This document shows positions 36,701 to 43,647 of a stretch of DNA of 64,000 nucleotides, piece after piece. How positions within the stretch are numbered: position 1 is the first letter of the stretch; each line of letters opens with the position of its first letter. The DNA is from Burkholderia sp. HI2500 (GTDB lineage Bacteria; Pseudomonadota; Gammaproteobacteria; Burkholderiales; Burkholderiaceae): positions 930,001-994,000 of the forward strand of contig NZ_NKFL01000007.1 in assembly GCF_002223055.1 (NCBI RefSeq), read 5' to 3'. The position numbers and the translations under genes were made by a program. A model generated the notes under the pieces. The model was not told the DNA's origin and searched no databases. It saw nothing but the letters and a program-made list of their open reading frames with translations.

Positions 36701-38822
36701 GGAGCGCGGTCCAGATCTCGAACGTCGACGCGTCGAATGCCGTCGGCGCGAACTGGAGGAACACGTCGTCCGGCGTCACGTCGAGATAGGCCGGCCGGTA
36801 GGCGAGCCGCAGGATCGCCTGCTGCGGCACGATGACGCCCTTCGGACGATCGGTGGTGCCCGACGTGTACATCAGGTACGCCGGCATCTGCGCCGGCAGC
36901 CCGCTCGCGACGAACGCGCCGTCGCGCGCGGCGATCTCGTCGTCGTGGTCCTCGAGGACGATCAGGTTCAGATAGCCGTCGCGCAGCGCATCGGTGCGCG
37001 CCACCACGTCGTCGCGCGTGACGATCACGCTTGCCTGGCTGTCGTCGATCAGGAATCGCAGCCGGTCCGCCGGATAGCGGCTGTCGAGCGGCACATACGC
37101 GCAGCCCGCGTTGAGCACCGCCAGCATCGCGACGATCAGCTCGGCGCCCGGCTCGAGGCACAGGCCGACGGTCGAGCCCGGCGACACGCCGAGATCGCGC
37201 AAGTGATCCGCCAGCCGGTTCGCGCGCAAGTTCAGCGCGTGGTAGTCGAGCGTCGCGTCGCCGTGGCGGATCGCCGTGCGGCCCGGATGCTGCCGCGCGA
37301 GCGCGTCGATCACCGCGCCGATCGAGTCGGGCAGCGGCTGCCCGAGCGGCCGGCTCTGCCAGCCGCGCAGCGCGTCGAGCGTGGCCGCGTCGCCGCGCGC
37401 GAGCGTGCCGAACGGCGCGTCCGGCTGCGCGGTCAGCGCGTCGAGGTACTGCGCGTAGGTGCGCGACAGCCGCTCGATATCGGCGGCCTCGAACAGATCG
37501 GTGCGGAACACCGTGCAGCAGCGCACGCCGTCGGACGTCAGCTCGGCGAACAGCGTCAGGTCGAACTGCGCGTAGCGGTACAGGTCGTCGCGCACCGTCA
37601 TCGCCGGCATCCCGGCCGGCGTCGCCGGCTCGGCGGCGCCGGGCACCGCGCCTTTCGTGTCCTGCAGCACGAAGTTGACCTGGAACAGCGGGCTGCGCGC
37701 GGCATCGCGCGCGACGCCGACCTGCTCGACCACCTGGTCGAACGACACCGCCTGATGCCGCAGCGCGTCGGCGACGGTGTCGCGCTCGCGCTCGACCAGC
37801 GCGGCGAACGTGGCGCAGCCTTGCCGCGCGGTGCGCAACGCGAGCAGGTTCGCGAAGAAGCCGACGATGCGCTCGCTGCCCGGATGCACGCGGTTCGACG
37901 CGGTCGTGCCGATGCAGAAGTCGTCCTGGCCGGCGTAGTCGCCGAGCAGGCACCGCCACGCGGCCAGCATCACGGTGAACAGCGTGCCGCCCTGCCGGCG
38001 CGCCAGCGCCTCGGCCCGCGCGCGCACGGCGGCGGGAATCGTGAAGAACACCAGTTCGCCGTCGTGCGCGCGCCGCGGCGGGCGCGGCAGCGCGAACGGC
38101 AATTCGAGCGTCGTCGCGCCGGCCAGCCGGCCCTGCCAGTAGGCGAGGCTCGGCGCGCTGTCCGCGGCGCCGCGCGCCTGCTGCCACAGCGCATAGTCCG
38201 CATAGTGCGGCTCGTCGTCGGCCGGCGGCTCGAGCTCGCGGCCCGCCAGCCGCGCCGCGTAGGCCCGCCACCAGTCGGCCAGCATCAGTTCCAGCGACCA
38301 CCCGTCGACGATCAGGTGATGGGCGGTCAGCACGAGAATCTGCCGCGCGTCGCCGACACGATGCAGCGACACGCGCAGCAGCGGCCCGTGCGCCAGGTCG
38401 AACGGCTGCGCGATTTCGGCGGTGATCGTGCGGGCGATGTCCGCGTCGGTCGCGCCCGCCGCATGACGATGGACGGGCAGCGACGGATCGAGCGCGGGGT
38501 GCACACGCTGGTACAAGCCGCCGTCGCGCGCGTCGAACGTCGTGCGCAGCGCCTCGTGCCGCGCGACCACGTCGCACAGCGCCGCCCGCAATGCCGCTTC
38601 GTCGAGCGTGCCCGCAATCTCCAGCACGTGCGGCACGTGGAAATGGCCAGCGCCGCCGCTGATCGCCATCTGCACCCACATCCGCAATTGTTCCGCCGAC
38701 GCGGGCAGGTCCGCCGGCCGCGCCTGGCGGGTAATCGCGTCGCGGCTGCCCGCGCCGCGCTGCCTGCCGAACGCTTCGAGCAATTGGCGACGCTTGTTTT
38801 CGGTGGAATCGTTATGCGACAT
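24783..38822 (-). CDS. Hybrid NRPS-PKS megasynthase, C-A-T-C-A-T-KS-AT-T-C-A-T-E*
   Basis: A 4679-aa multidomain enzyme. C1 (HHLIVDGWS near 171), A1 (near 654; DAFWVGGTF-K, the Val pattern), T (LGGDSLL near 1044). C2 (HHAMLDGWS near 1257), A2 (near 1724; DVTNFAAIY-K, no match known to me), T (AGGHSLA near 2114). KS (start near 2186; TACSTSL near 2351; HGTGT near 2490), AT (GHSLGE near 2789; HAFHS near 2886, malonyl type), T (LGGDSLL near 3106), with no KR, DH or ER. C3 (HHIVVDGWS near 3317), A3 (near 3787; DVENVGAIT-K, unassigned), T (LGGDSIL near 4186). The last ~450 residues resemble an epimerase domain but with HGLVADSHGW in place of HHxxxDGxSW, so the catalytic His is lost. No thioesterase follows. 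The start is ATG at 38822, sharing one base with the upstream stop (TGATG). Confidence 0.9.
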   Translation of the reverse strand: MSHNDSTENKRRQLLEAFGRQRGAGSRDAITRQARPADLPASAEQLRMWVQMAISGGAGHFHVPHVLEIAGTLDEAALRAALCDVVARHEALRTTFDARDGGLYQRVHPALDPSLPVHRHAAGATDADIARTITAEIAQPFDLAHGPLLRVSLHRVGDARQILVLTAHHLIVDGWSLELMLADWWRAYAARLAGRELEPPADDEPHYADYALWQQARGAADSAPSLAYWQGRLAGATTLELPFALPRPPRRAHDGELVFFTIPAAVRARAEALARRQGGTLFTVMLAAWRCLLGDYAGQDDFCIGTTASNRVHPGSERIVGFFANLLALRTARQGCATFAALVERERDTVADALRHQAVSFDQVVEQVGVARDAARSPLFQVNFVLQDTKGAVPGAAEPATPAGMPAMTVRDDLYRYAQFDLTLFAELTSDGVRCCTVFRTDLFEAADIERLSRTYAQYLDALTAQPDAPFGTLARGDAATLDALRGWQSRPLGQPLPDSIGAVIDALARQHPGRTAIRHGDATLDYHALNLRANRLADHLRDLGVSPGSTVGLCLEPGAELIVAMLAVLNAGCAYVPLDSRYPADRLRFLIDDSQASVIVTRDDVVARTDALRDGYLNLIVLEDHDDEIAARDGAFVASGLPAQMPAYLMYTSGTTDRPKGVIVPQQAILRLAYRPAYLDVTPDDVFLQFAPTAFDASTFEIWTALLNGASLVVPVGRDASLDQLGPLLVDAGVTILWLTSGLFAAMVDHAPDALRQLRYLVCGGDVLSLPHVARARALLERGQVVNGYGPTETTTFATAYPVRGALAAGRTVPIGMPIQGTSVYVLDDDLNPLPAGAAGDLYIAGPGVAHGYANRPDLTAAAFVPDPHGGEPGARMYRSGDVGYWAHDGALHYLGRRDRQVKLRGYRIEPAEIEAALAACRGVQAAVVTVDATPQGDKQLVAYWTASPGTGADVPDEAGLRAQLRASLPDHLVPARFHAVPHIPLTANGKVDRAALARLTPADAPVDAAPETLTDTQRVLRTLWEDVLGRSGFGLDDGFFDLGGDSLLAIRLKAQAQRHGLEFEIQDLFVHQSVRTLGEHIERQRGAGAGAVAVAPAEAAVARAPLTSEADRARLPAGVVDAYPLSRLQLGMLYHGLRHERSSVYHDVIGYEVAYAYDEACLAHALDRLSARHPALRTALRMEGFSVPLQLVFDTARIPLTVTDLTALDATAQAARIAAFMDGERFAAFDIAAAPLFRCFVFKLAAQRFKLVWSFHHAMLDGWSEAALTAEFIRLYTAGLTGARNPQDDEPVQAGYRDFIELEQAALADPAQREFWRGRLDGAQALSLRRAPLPGDAADERVDYLEVEVSVELEAALRALARDANVPLKSVLLAAHLRALQALSGRRDVLTSMVTHVRPETEHAARAVGLFLNSVPVRAALDGAASPVAQVRQVFEIESGIFRHRFYPSQQIRQDNGGIELGEVLFNFTSFHVLRELDDADVRMLAGRDGHAVNSFPVQVDFSVSASDQRLRCIVGYRADSLRRADAEDIAHAQHEALRRLAGAPAATWLLPATLARLDDWAAPKPGRPVGASVGERLAACAAAAPDAVALIDDTGETTYAALLEQCDRHAAALVALGVRQGDVVAVCAGRTAATLRTVLALFRIGAVYLPLDPALPEARHRFMVDDARPEAIVGDAAAPACLRACGVRFVEQAALAEAGPAALAAAPRVSPGDPAYILYTSGSTGTPKGVLCRQEGILALFDALARTYPLAAGDRVLWKTAQSFDVSLTEMLWPLMKGAAIVIARPDGQYDPRYLQRAIEQHRVTVVNFVPSMLHLFLQSLDAGAASPLRAVFAAGEPLLPATVELAARVLPHAPLFNAYGPTEASIYATVWRCASGPVLIGRAVGDVGTHILAPDLARLPIGVTGELYLSGRALASGYLNRPELSAERFVPNPYATGDADRVLYRTGDLARFDRHGDLEFVGRDDQQVKVRGFRIETGEVESVLGRHPGVAKVAVLARTGSAGAVLCAFVQAAGALPDGALKAHAQQALPPYMVPDRIVVLDAMPMTGSGKIDRLRLADWPLDAAGATDSAGPATPAHRTPGDAEGAVAAIWCDVLGLAEIDPDTNFFDAGGHSLALIQCQARLRREFGRDVDIDHLFRYTTIRTLAGWLSASGTSSADADVDGAVAVAAVSPSPVDSRDVAIIGMSAAVSGADDVEQFWRMLLAGEDGITRLDDARLRALGVPDDLLGNPRFVAARGLIRDPDCFDAAFFGYTPREAEIMDPQQRKLMEESYRALEDAGYAGPGLARDVGVYVGVGASQYLANHVLGNRDAVDALGLYQINVLNQPATQIAYRLNLTGPAVTLNTACSTSLVALHMAARAVAQGDCELALAGAASIGVDGVPGYLHRTGGIFSADGYCRAFDAAASGTVEGSGAGAVVLKRLDLARRDGDHVYAVVKGSAINNDGHDKAGYTAPSPAGQARVIRAALADAGVDAASVGYVETHGTGTLLGDPIEMAALKATYGQHPARAPRLLGAVKTSVGHLDSAAGLAGVIKAALALERGKVPGTLHFDTPNPLLELDDTAFRLTAEAADWPDGGTPRRAAVSSFGIGGTNAHVILEAAPPEADAPTAAAAHCLRLSAATPDGLRRAADRLAAAWRRHPEWALADVAHTLQAARQDHACRAFVVAESRDTALDALAAGGWPATGDAPPARPVIFLFTGQGAQAAGMARDLHREHPVFRAALDDVCGRFAGAAGLALEPYLLGDASTTDTALVQPLLFAYEYALYQAWAALGVTPDYLIGHSLGELVAACCAGVFSLDDAVGLVAARAAAMQAQPAGAMLSVSIAEDELAAQLPPTLAVAAVNGPLQCVVSGPVDAVDAFAAHLRNAGVAHAPLASSHAFHSPMMADAAARVQAHAATMTLHAPRIPLISNLDGTLLDAQRAADPAYWAAHVLGTVRFSAGVRTLAALGDALWVEIGPRDVLAALVRAHRCAPADAVLASFTERAPRTMATLLAGYGRLWAKGARLTRRDAYAGERRKRLPLPGYPFERTRHWLPAQQGGPLERAQPQAPAVAPVAAPVAVDTPRAAAVETDDVRHALTRIWTECLGHERITPTDDFFALGGDSLLAGRVLARIHERLNAELTLEAFFSAPTIDGLACAIRMQAEPAQPAERAATTPAGRPAAGPRRAPMSFQQRRLWTLERLGMGGSVFHLPQCLHLHGDVDRAALHAALGGLVARHPVLRTSFHEGPDGGGEQHVHADAAVALSIHAYAGDTDDTDDTDDALRAFIAQHRDALRAEPFGLARPPLFRARLLELGPRRACLLMSFHHIVVDGWSFRLIAQDLASLYGAASQGRAPEAAPPAWDYADYSEEQAARFAAGHDAAHEAFWAHLDGAPVLDLGGDRRRARTPGRLAHSGRVAVDAGRAAQVDALARRLRTTPYVVFLSAFLLMLSRRTGQRDLVVGSPVANRASSRTEELVGFFVNLLALRVAFPAASSTRAWIERVRDCVMAAHAHQDYPFEKLVERFAGPRDASLTPLFQVVFSMQEAPVRQVRIGALDVAFEDTPETETEYDLTMNLHRDGAGYGGVLLTRDGALERGEADEVVEQFHAALDLLLTLPDDAPLGDAGVLSAAQRQAWQAASGTVDAPARAASDLVSLLSGTLTAGNAAPAVATAHETLSYGALRARVDQVAGALLARGVRTGDRVALCLPTGLDALVALLGVLHAGATYLPLDPAAPAARQHAILSQAAPVLLVHDATAAAPAWPGCAAIAFAVLGDAPAGALPACIDPQQAAYTLFTSGSTGVPKGVDVSHRAVAHKIQALCAAYRMTADDRVVQFSSLVFDVSIEEIFTTLSAGACLLLLDRAAWPTLGAFSGLLDTQRATVLNLPASFWREWVRAIRLGEAALPARLRLVVTGSETVPLAAVQAWRAVTGGRVALMNAYGLTESVITSVVHDVPTAARPDERDVPIGAPLPGTTAYVLDAHLQPVPPLCRGELYLGGSALASGYPGRPGQTAAAFLPDPFAGQPGARMYRTGDLVRRDTDGALVYLGRSDRQIKVRGIRVDLAEVEALLLDQDGVREAAVRLSSGPDAPAPRLEAFIVVGSDASDAPATPRDAARARLRALRRVAPAHLVPHALAIVPSLPKTSGDKIDRQWVSTAVLPDEAADGDEAPPLRALLAVLRDVLRLDRIGRDDNYFGLGGDSILVLRAVAQLNRAGWTVDPQDFFSTSTLADLAECLRPLTVRPEADDASGFPLTPYQRRVLQRPHAHHWNRSLLVQAAQPLDADALRAAFRSLLDAHPGLRCVFDAHALAGRIAPADADAVQRCFSSHDLGTADDAARFIAAHGATLQLGFDLAHGPLVRIAHYRCGAAGDRLLLVVHGLVADSHGWAVLLDDLAHAYAAHANGRTPALAAPTLAYPAYLRAVDARIAAARAAGESAAYFAPMAANVALPRDRHAAPGDNAEASQQVVRDRLTGDAARRMLTVVPQRLRVKAATVAIAAAARALTEWAGGAVVADLGRHGRDWLDDGPAVERALGCFVCDVPLLLPQHAGAPGVAALRAWEAALAALPPAALGGADVPPPAGVDADAWRRCVQPQVSVDFVSAAAARPSAWFSAAPEAVGADRAATDQRSHLLNLVCVAGDGELAFECRYSNTVHTRATAERLLRRWREHMEAALALVADAAVPVVEHDHS
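29020..29046 (-). repeat. 9-bp tandem repeat, three copies, inside a condensation domain
   Basis: TCGTCCGTG is repeated three times without change and keeps the reading frame. On the coding strand it gives a run of alternating Asp-Thr-Asp residues early in the third C domain of the hybrid megasynthase. Such repeats can gain or lose units by slippage without breaking the frame. Confidence 0.75.
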
Positions 38823-41800
38823 CAAACCAGCTCTCCCGACGATGAAAACAGTGTGAGTAGTTCGTCCATGTCGTCCGGCGCGAGGCGATCGAGCAGCGCT
38901 TCGAGGCGGGCCTCCCGCTGGGCTTTCTGGCCGAGCGCGACCAGCACCTGTGCGCTGAACCGGTCGAGCTGCGGTGCGCCGAACAGCAGCGGCGGCGACA
39001 GCAGCAGCCCGTAGCGGCCATTCAGACGCGCGATCAGCTGGATCGCCTGCACGGAGCTGCCGCCGAGCATGAAGAAATGATCGTCCGGCCCGATGTCGGC
39101 GACGTCGAGCACGGCCGACCACTCGGCGGCGACCTCGGCCTGGAACGGTGTCTTGGCGCGCGCCTCGGCGCCGCGCGCGCGCGTCTCGAGCGCCGCGTCG
39201 GCGAGCTGGGCCAGGCGCTTGCGGTCGATCTTGCCGGCCGGCAGCAGCGCGATGCGCTCCACCACGTCGATGCGCGCCGGACGCATCGATTCGGGCAGCC
39301 GCGCGGCCAGCTCCGTGTGCAGCGCGTCCACCGGCCAGCTGTCCCACCCCGCGGCCGGCTCGACGAACGCATGCAGCAGCCGCACGCGCCCGTGCACCCG
39401 CACCGGCACCACCGCGCACTGCGCGATGCCCGGCAGCGCCAGCAGGCACGCCTCGATCTCGCGCAGTTCGATCCGGTTGCCGTTGAGCTTGACCTGCTCG
39501 TCGCGCCGGCCGAGGTAATGCAGTTCACCGTGCTCGCCGAACATCGCGATGTCGCCGGTGCGGTACATGCGCGCGCCTGCACGGCCCGCGTACGGATCGG
39601 GCACGAAGCTCGCCGCGGTGAGATCCGGGCGGCCGACATACCCTTGCGCGAGCCCCGCGCCGCCGATGTACAGCTCGCCCGCGCGGCCGGGCGCGCAGGG
39701 CTCGAGGCCCGCGTCCAGCACGTACAGCGACACGTTGTCGATCGGCCGGCCGATCGGCACGCCGGCGCGCGCGTAAGCCTCGCCCGGCGCGCAATGCCAC
39801 ACGCTCACGTCGATCGCCGCCTCGGTCGGCCCGTACAGGTTGGCGAGCCGCACGCCCGGCAGCAGCCGGTGGAAGCGCTCGGCCTGCTCGGCGAGCAGCG
39901 CCTCGCCGCTGCAGACGACCAGCGCGAGATCCGGGAAGCGCTGCCCGGGCACCGCGTCCAGGAACGCGTTCAGCATCGACGGCACGAAGTGCGCGACCGC
40001 GATGCGCGCGTGGCGCAGCAGCGCCGCCAGCCCGGCCGGGTCCTTGTGCAGCTCCGGCGGCGCGATCACCAGCGCATGCCCGCTCTGCAGCGTCCACAGG
40101 AATTCCCAGACCGACACGTCGAAAAAGTACGGCGTCTTCTGCAGCACGCGCACCGGCGCGGCATCGGCGAGCAGCGAGCCGTGCCAGTCGAGCCGGTTGA
40201 CCAGCGCGCGATGCGTGTTGGCGACGCCCTTCGGCGCGCCGGTGGAGCCGGACGTGTAGATCACGTAAGCGATCCCGTCCGGGTGCAGGCGCCGCGCCGG
40301 CAGCGGCTCGGCGGCGAGCCACGCCGCCCGGTCGTCCAGCGCCTGCCGCGCGGCCGGCCCGGCGGGCAGGCGCGCCAGCAGGTGCCGCTGCGTAAGCAGC
40401 AGCGCGAGCCCGGCATCGTCGACGATGCGCCGCAGCCGCTCCGGCGGCGCGGCGGGATCGAGCGGCACGTAGGCCGCGCCCGCGCGCAGCACCGCGACGA
40501 TCGCCAGCACCATTTCCGTCGAGCGCTCGCAGCACAGCCCGACGAGGGCCCCCGGCGTCACGCCGCGCGCCGCGAGAAAACCCGCGAGCCGGGCCGACAG
40601 CGCATCCAGTTCGCGATAGGTCAGCTGCTCCGCGCCGAACTGGACGGCCGGCGCATCCGGCGTCGCGGCGCACTGCGCGGCGAAGCGGGCCGGCCAGTCC
40701 GTCGCGTCGAGCGGGCGCGCGGGCCCGTGCCAGTGGCGCGCGAGCCGCGCGCGCTGCTCGGGCGCCAGCAAGTCGACCGCGAGCGCGGGCTGCGCGTCGT
40801 CGTCCAGGTACGCGCGCAGCAGCCGGCCGAAGGACGCGGCGAACTCGCCGATCCGCGCCGCCGGCACGCGGCCCGTGTCGTATTCGAGATTCACGTGCAG
40901 GCCGTCGGGCGTCAGCTGATACGCGAAGTTCAGGTCGAACGGCCGCTCCGCGGCGACCGCCGGCAGCAATTCCGCTTGCACGCCGTGGAAGGCGAGCGGT
41001 GCGTCCTGCACGAAGAACGCTTCCGTCACGCCGACGTTGAAGACGGGCGCATCGGCCAGCGAGCGCGTGCGCCGCAGCGCCGTCACGAGATCGGTCAGCG
41101 ACAGCTGCTGATGGCGCTTGGCCTCCGCACGCTGGGCGGTGGTGCGCGCGACGATGTCGATGAACGTGTCGCCCTGCCGCAGCGAAAAGATCATCGGCAG
41201 GTTGTTCACGAAGCATCCGCTGGCCTCGCGAAAACCCGGCGAGCGCATGTTGACGGGATAAGTCACGACCAGTTCGCGCACGTCCTGCCAGCGGGCCAGC
41301 GCGATCGCGAACAGGCTCGACAGCACGAGAAACGGGGTCGACCGGCTCGCGCGGGCACGCGCGCGCAGCCGGCGCGTGATGTCCGCGTCGAAGCGCAGCC
41401 GGTGGATGCGCCCCTCGCCCGGAGCGGCCGATGCCGGTGCCGCTGCCGCTGCCGCCGCGTCGAACTCGAGCCCGAGCGGCGCGTGCGCCAGCGCGCCGAG
41501 CCAATAGGCGAGGTCTTCGTCGTAGCGCGGCGACGCGCGGTACGCGGCTTCGAACGCGAGCTGCTCGCCGAGACCGCGCAACGTGCGGGCGGGCGCCGGG
41601 CCCACGCCGAGCGCGTGGTTGTACAGCGCCGTCAGCCGCTGGTTGATGTACACCGCCGAAAACGCATCGGAGATGATGTGCGGAAAGCTGAGCACGAGCC
41701 GGTGCACGTCGGCCTCCTCGCGCAGCAGCGCGAAGCGAAACAGCGGCGCGTCGTCGAGCGCGAACACGTGCGCCGCGCGCGCGGCGATCCACGCGTCGGC

Positions 41801-42088
41801 CTCGGCGGCGTCCAGCGCCGGCGCCGCCCGCGCGTCGCGGTAGTCGAGCGCGACCGTCACGCGGTCGTGCACGTCCCGCACCACGCCGGCGTCGCCCATC
41901 CGGAACGAGCTGCGGCATCCTTCGTCATGCTCGTGGACGAACGCCTCCAGCGCGCGCCGCAGCGCGTCGCGATCCAGCGGACCCGACAGGCGGTAGACGA
42001 GCGCGGTCGTGTAGGCCGACGAGTGCGGATTGAGCTGCCACTCGAGCCAGAAGCGGTACTGATAGGCTGAAAGCGAAGTGGTACGCAT
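38822..42088 (-). CDS. NRPS, single module C-A-T (Ser predicted)
   Basis: A 1088-aa one-module synthetase, probably the start of the second assembly line. Residues 1-430 are a condensation domain whose active site reads PHIISDAFS near 138: the second His and the Asp are kept, the first His is Pro and the Gly is Ala. The A domain (YTSGSTGAPKG near 615) has the pocket DVWHVSLID-K, the Ser pattern. The T domain has LGGSSVQ near 1010, so the phosphopantetheine Ser is present although the usual Asp before it is Ser. A start-module C domain suggests that an acyl group is put on the Ser nitrogen, but the unusual motif leaves this open. ATG at 42088 has AGGGG upstream; longer frames have no support. 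Its stop overlaps the start of the hybrid synthetase by one base, so they are coupled. Confidence 0.88.
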   Translation of the reverse strand: MRTTSLSAYQYRFWLEWQLNPHSSAYTTALVYRLSGPLDRDALRRALEAFVHEHDEGCRSSFRMGDAGVVRDVHDRVTVALDYRDARAAPALDAAEADAWIAARAAHVFALDDAPLFRFALLREEADVHRLVLSFPHIISDAFSAVYINQRLTALYNHALGVGPAPARTLRGLGEQLAFEAAYRASPRYDEDLAYWLGALAHAPLGLEFDAAAAAAAPASAAPGEGRIHRLRFDADITRRLRARARASRSTPFLVLSSLFAIALARWQDVRELVVTYPVNMRSPGFREASGCFVNNLPMIFSLRQGDTFIDIVARTTAQRAEAKRHQQLSLTDLVTALRRTRSLADAPVFNVGVTEAFFVQDAPLAFHGVQAELLPAVAAERPFDLNFAYQLTPDGLHVNLEYDTGRVPAARIGEFAASFGRLLRAYLDDDAQPALAVDLLAPEQRARLARHWHGPARPLDATDWPARFAAQCAATPDAPAVQFGAEQLTYRELDALSARLAGFLAARGVTPGALVGLCCERSTEMVLAIVAVLRAGAAYVPLDPAAPPERLRRIVDDAGLALLLTQRHLLARLPAGPAARQALDDRAAWLAAEPLPARRLHPDGIAYVIYTSGSTGAPKGVANTHRALVNRLDWHGSLLADAAPVRVLQKTPYFFDVSVWEFLWTLQSGHALVIAPPELHKDPAGLAALLRHARIAVAHFVPSMLNAFLDAVPGQRFPDLALVVCSGEALLAEQAERFHRLLPGVRLANLYGPTEAAIDVSVWHCAPGEAYARAGVPIGRPIDNVSLYVLDAGLEPCAPGRAGELYIGGAGLAQGYVGRPDLTAASFVPDPYAGRAGARMYRTGDIAMFGEHGELHYLGRRDEQVKLNGNRIELREIEACLLALPGIAQCAVVPVRVHGRVRLLHAFVEPAAGWDSWPVDALHTELAARLPESMRPARIDVVERIALLPAGKIDRKRLAQLADAALETRARGAEARAKTPFQAEVAAEWSAVLDVADIGPDDHFFMLGGSSVQAIQLIARLNGRYGLLLSPPLLFGAPQLDRFSAQVLVALGQKAQREARLEALLDRLAPDDMDELLTLFSSSGELV

Positions 42089-42167
42089 GGTAGCCCCTGT
42101 CTGGATGCATGAAGGACGTGAAGGACATGGAGGACGGCGCGGCGGGTCGCGCCCGGCGCGCCGCGCG

Positions 42168-43580
42168 TCAACGGACCGCGTGGCCCGCGACGTCCGGTGC
42201 CGCGAAGTGTTCGGCGATGCAGTGGCGCAGCCGCGGCCCGAACACGGCGGCGATGTCGTCGGCCGAGTACGGCGCGATGGCGTCGTCGATGCCGAGCGTG
42301 CGATCCACCTCCTGCTGGAGCCGCGTGAAGATCCGCTGCGCGGCGCGCTCGTCGTGCAGGTACGTATTGAGCGCGTCCGCCGTCGCCCGCGCCGCCGCCG
42401 CGTCGAGCCCGTGCGCCGCGAACGCGTCGGCCGACCATGCGTCAGCGTCGCGCGGCGCATCGCGCATCGCGTCGATCTCCGCCAGCAGCGCCGGCCCGTG
42501 CGCGCCGAGCGTGGCCACGCACATCCGGTCCGCCGCGGCGACGAGCTGGTTCAGCCCGGCCGTCATCTGGCGCAGCACCGTCCCCGCCGGCCATTGCCGC
42601 GCACGCGCGATCTCGGCCTCGTCGCCCTGCAGCAGCATCGTCAGATCCTCGCGGGCGATTTCGTGCGCGAGCGGGCTCGTGTGTTCGGTGGACCAGTCCT
42701 CGAAGCGCGCCAGCGCGTCGCGGAACGCGTGCGTGCGCGCCTGCCCGGGCACCGCGTCGAGCGCGACGATCAGCGCGCGCAACTGCTGCGCCGCACGCAC
42801 CGCGAACAGGTATTTTTCGGCTTCGAGCTTCAGGAACGCCGCCGCGTAGCGGTAGAAGCCGGGCTCGGCCGCGCTCGCTTCGGCGCCCGCCGGCGGCGCC
42901 GGCTCGATCATCGCGCGATAGGCCTGCTCGACCATCGTCTGCGGCCCCGCGCACACCGAGTTGCGGCCGACGAGCAGGCCCGCCGCCTCGGCGACCAGGT
43001 AATACGCGTCGCTGGCGAGGCACGGCGCGGCCGGATCGCCGCCCGACGCCATCCGCTTGATCAGCGAGATATGCACGATCCGGTGCATGCCGAGCGAGAT
43101 CCGGTAGATGATCGACGGCACGACGGGAATGGCATCCGGGTCGGCCGGCTGCTCGCGCCGGCGGATCAGGTACGCGGGCAGCAGCTGGCACAGCTTGCTG
43201 ATGAACCACAGGTCGAGCATCGACACCGCGCCGTCGTGGCCGCGCAGGCGGCAATACCCGTCGCGCAGCGTCGAGATGGTCGGCAGCACCAGATGCCAGT
43301 GGTTCGCGAACTGCCGCAGCGACGAGATGTTCATCGGCAGCGCGTGATGAAACCGGCTGCCCTCGTACTCGCAGCGTGCGGCTTCGATCTCGATGCCGTC
43401 GCGCGCGTCGGCCGGCGCGATCTCCTCTCCGAGCGGGCGAAAGAAGCTGTCGCGATACGCGACCATCGAGCCCAGCATCGAGCGCCAGTAGAACTCCGGT
43501 TTGTCGAGCGCACGCGGCCCGTGATAGCCGGTCGCGTACAGCGCGTCGATGACGGTGAAATCAAACTCGTTCTGCATCAT
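42168..43580 (-). CDS. Unrecognised 470-aa protein of the NRPS-PKS operon
   Basis: I recognise no family. The protein is soluble, helix-rich, without signal peptide or membrane helix. It has an aromatic and His-rich N-terminal third (for example EFYWRSMLGSMVAYRDSFFR, FHHALPMN, FANHWHLVLP) and a helical C-terminal half. Clusters such as FHHALP and NHWHLVLP, with several nearby acidic residues, could bind a metal or haem, but no known motif is complete. Two adjacent ATGs (43580 and 43577) share AGGA upstream; spacing slightly favours the second. It sits 67 bases after the JmjC-type gene and 79 before the first NRPS, so it belongs to the operon and probably acts in precursor supply or tailoring. 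An oxygenase is a reasonable guess, not a claim. Confidence 0.6.
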   Translation of the reverse strand: MMQNEFDFTVIDALYATGYHGPRALDKPEFYWRSMLGSMVAYRDSFFRPLGEEIAPADARDGIEIEAARCEYEGSRFHHALPMNISSLRQFANHWHLVLPTISTLRDGYCRLRGHDGAVSMLDLWFISKLCQLLPAYLIRRREQPADPDAIPVVPSIIYRISLGMHRIVHISLIKRMASGGDPAAPCLASDAYYLVAEAAGLLVGRNSVCAGPQTMVEQAYRAMIEPAPPAGAEASAAEPGFYRYAAAFLKLEAEKYLFAVRAAQQLRALIVALDAVPGQARTHAFRDALARFEDWSTEHTSPLAHEIAREDLTMLLQGDEAEIARARQWPAGTVLRQMTAGLNQLVAAADRMCVATLGAHGPALLAEIDAMRDAPRDADAWSADAFAAHGLDAAAARATADALNTYLHDERAAQRIFTRLQQEVDRTLGIDDAIAPYSADDIAAVFGPRLRHCIAEHFAAPDVAGHAVR

Positions 43581-43647
43581 GGCTTCCTGAAGAGACACGG
43601 CCGCCGGCACGGCGGCTCGATAGAACGAACGGCGTGGCGCCGGCGCG

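Noticed and set aside
24780..42070. Plus-strand open frames of 2761, 1600 and 997 codons opposite the second cluster
   Set aside because: Same mirror effect: the minus strand shows ordered NRPS/PKS domains with correct motifs, while the plus-strand translations are His/Arg/Asp-rich and have no motifs.
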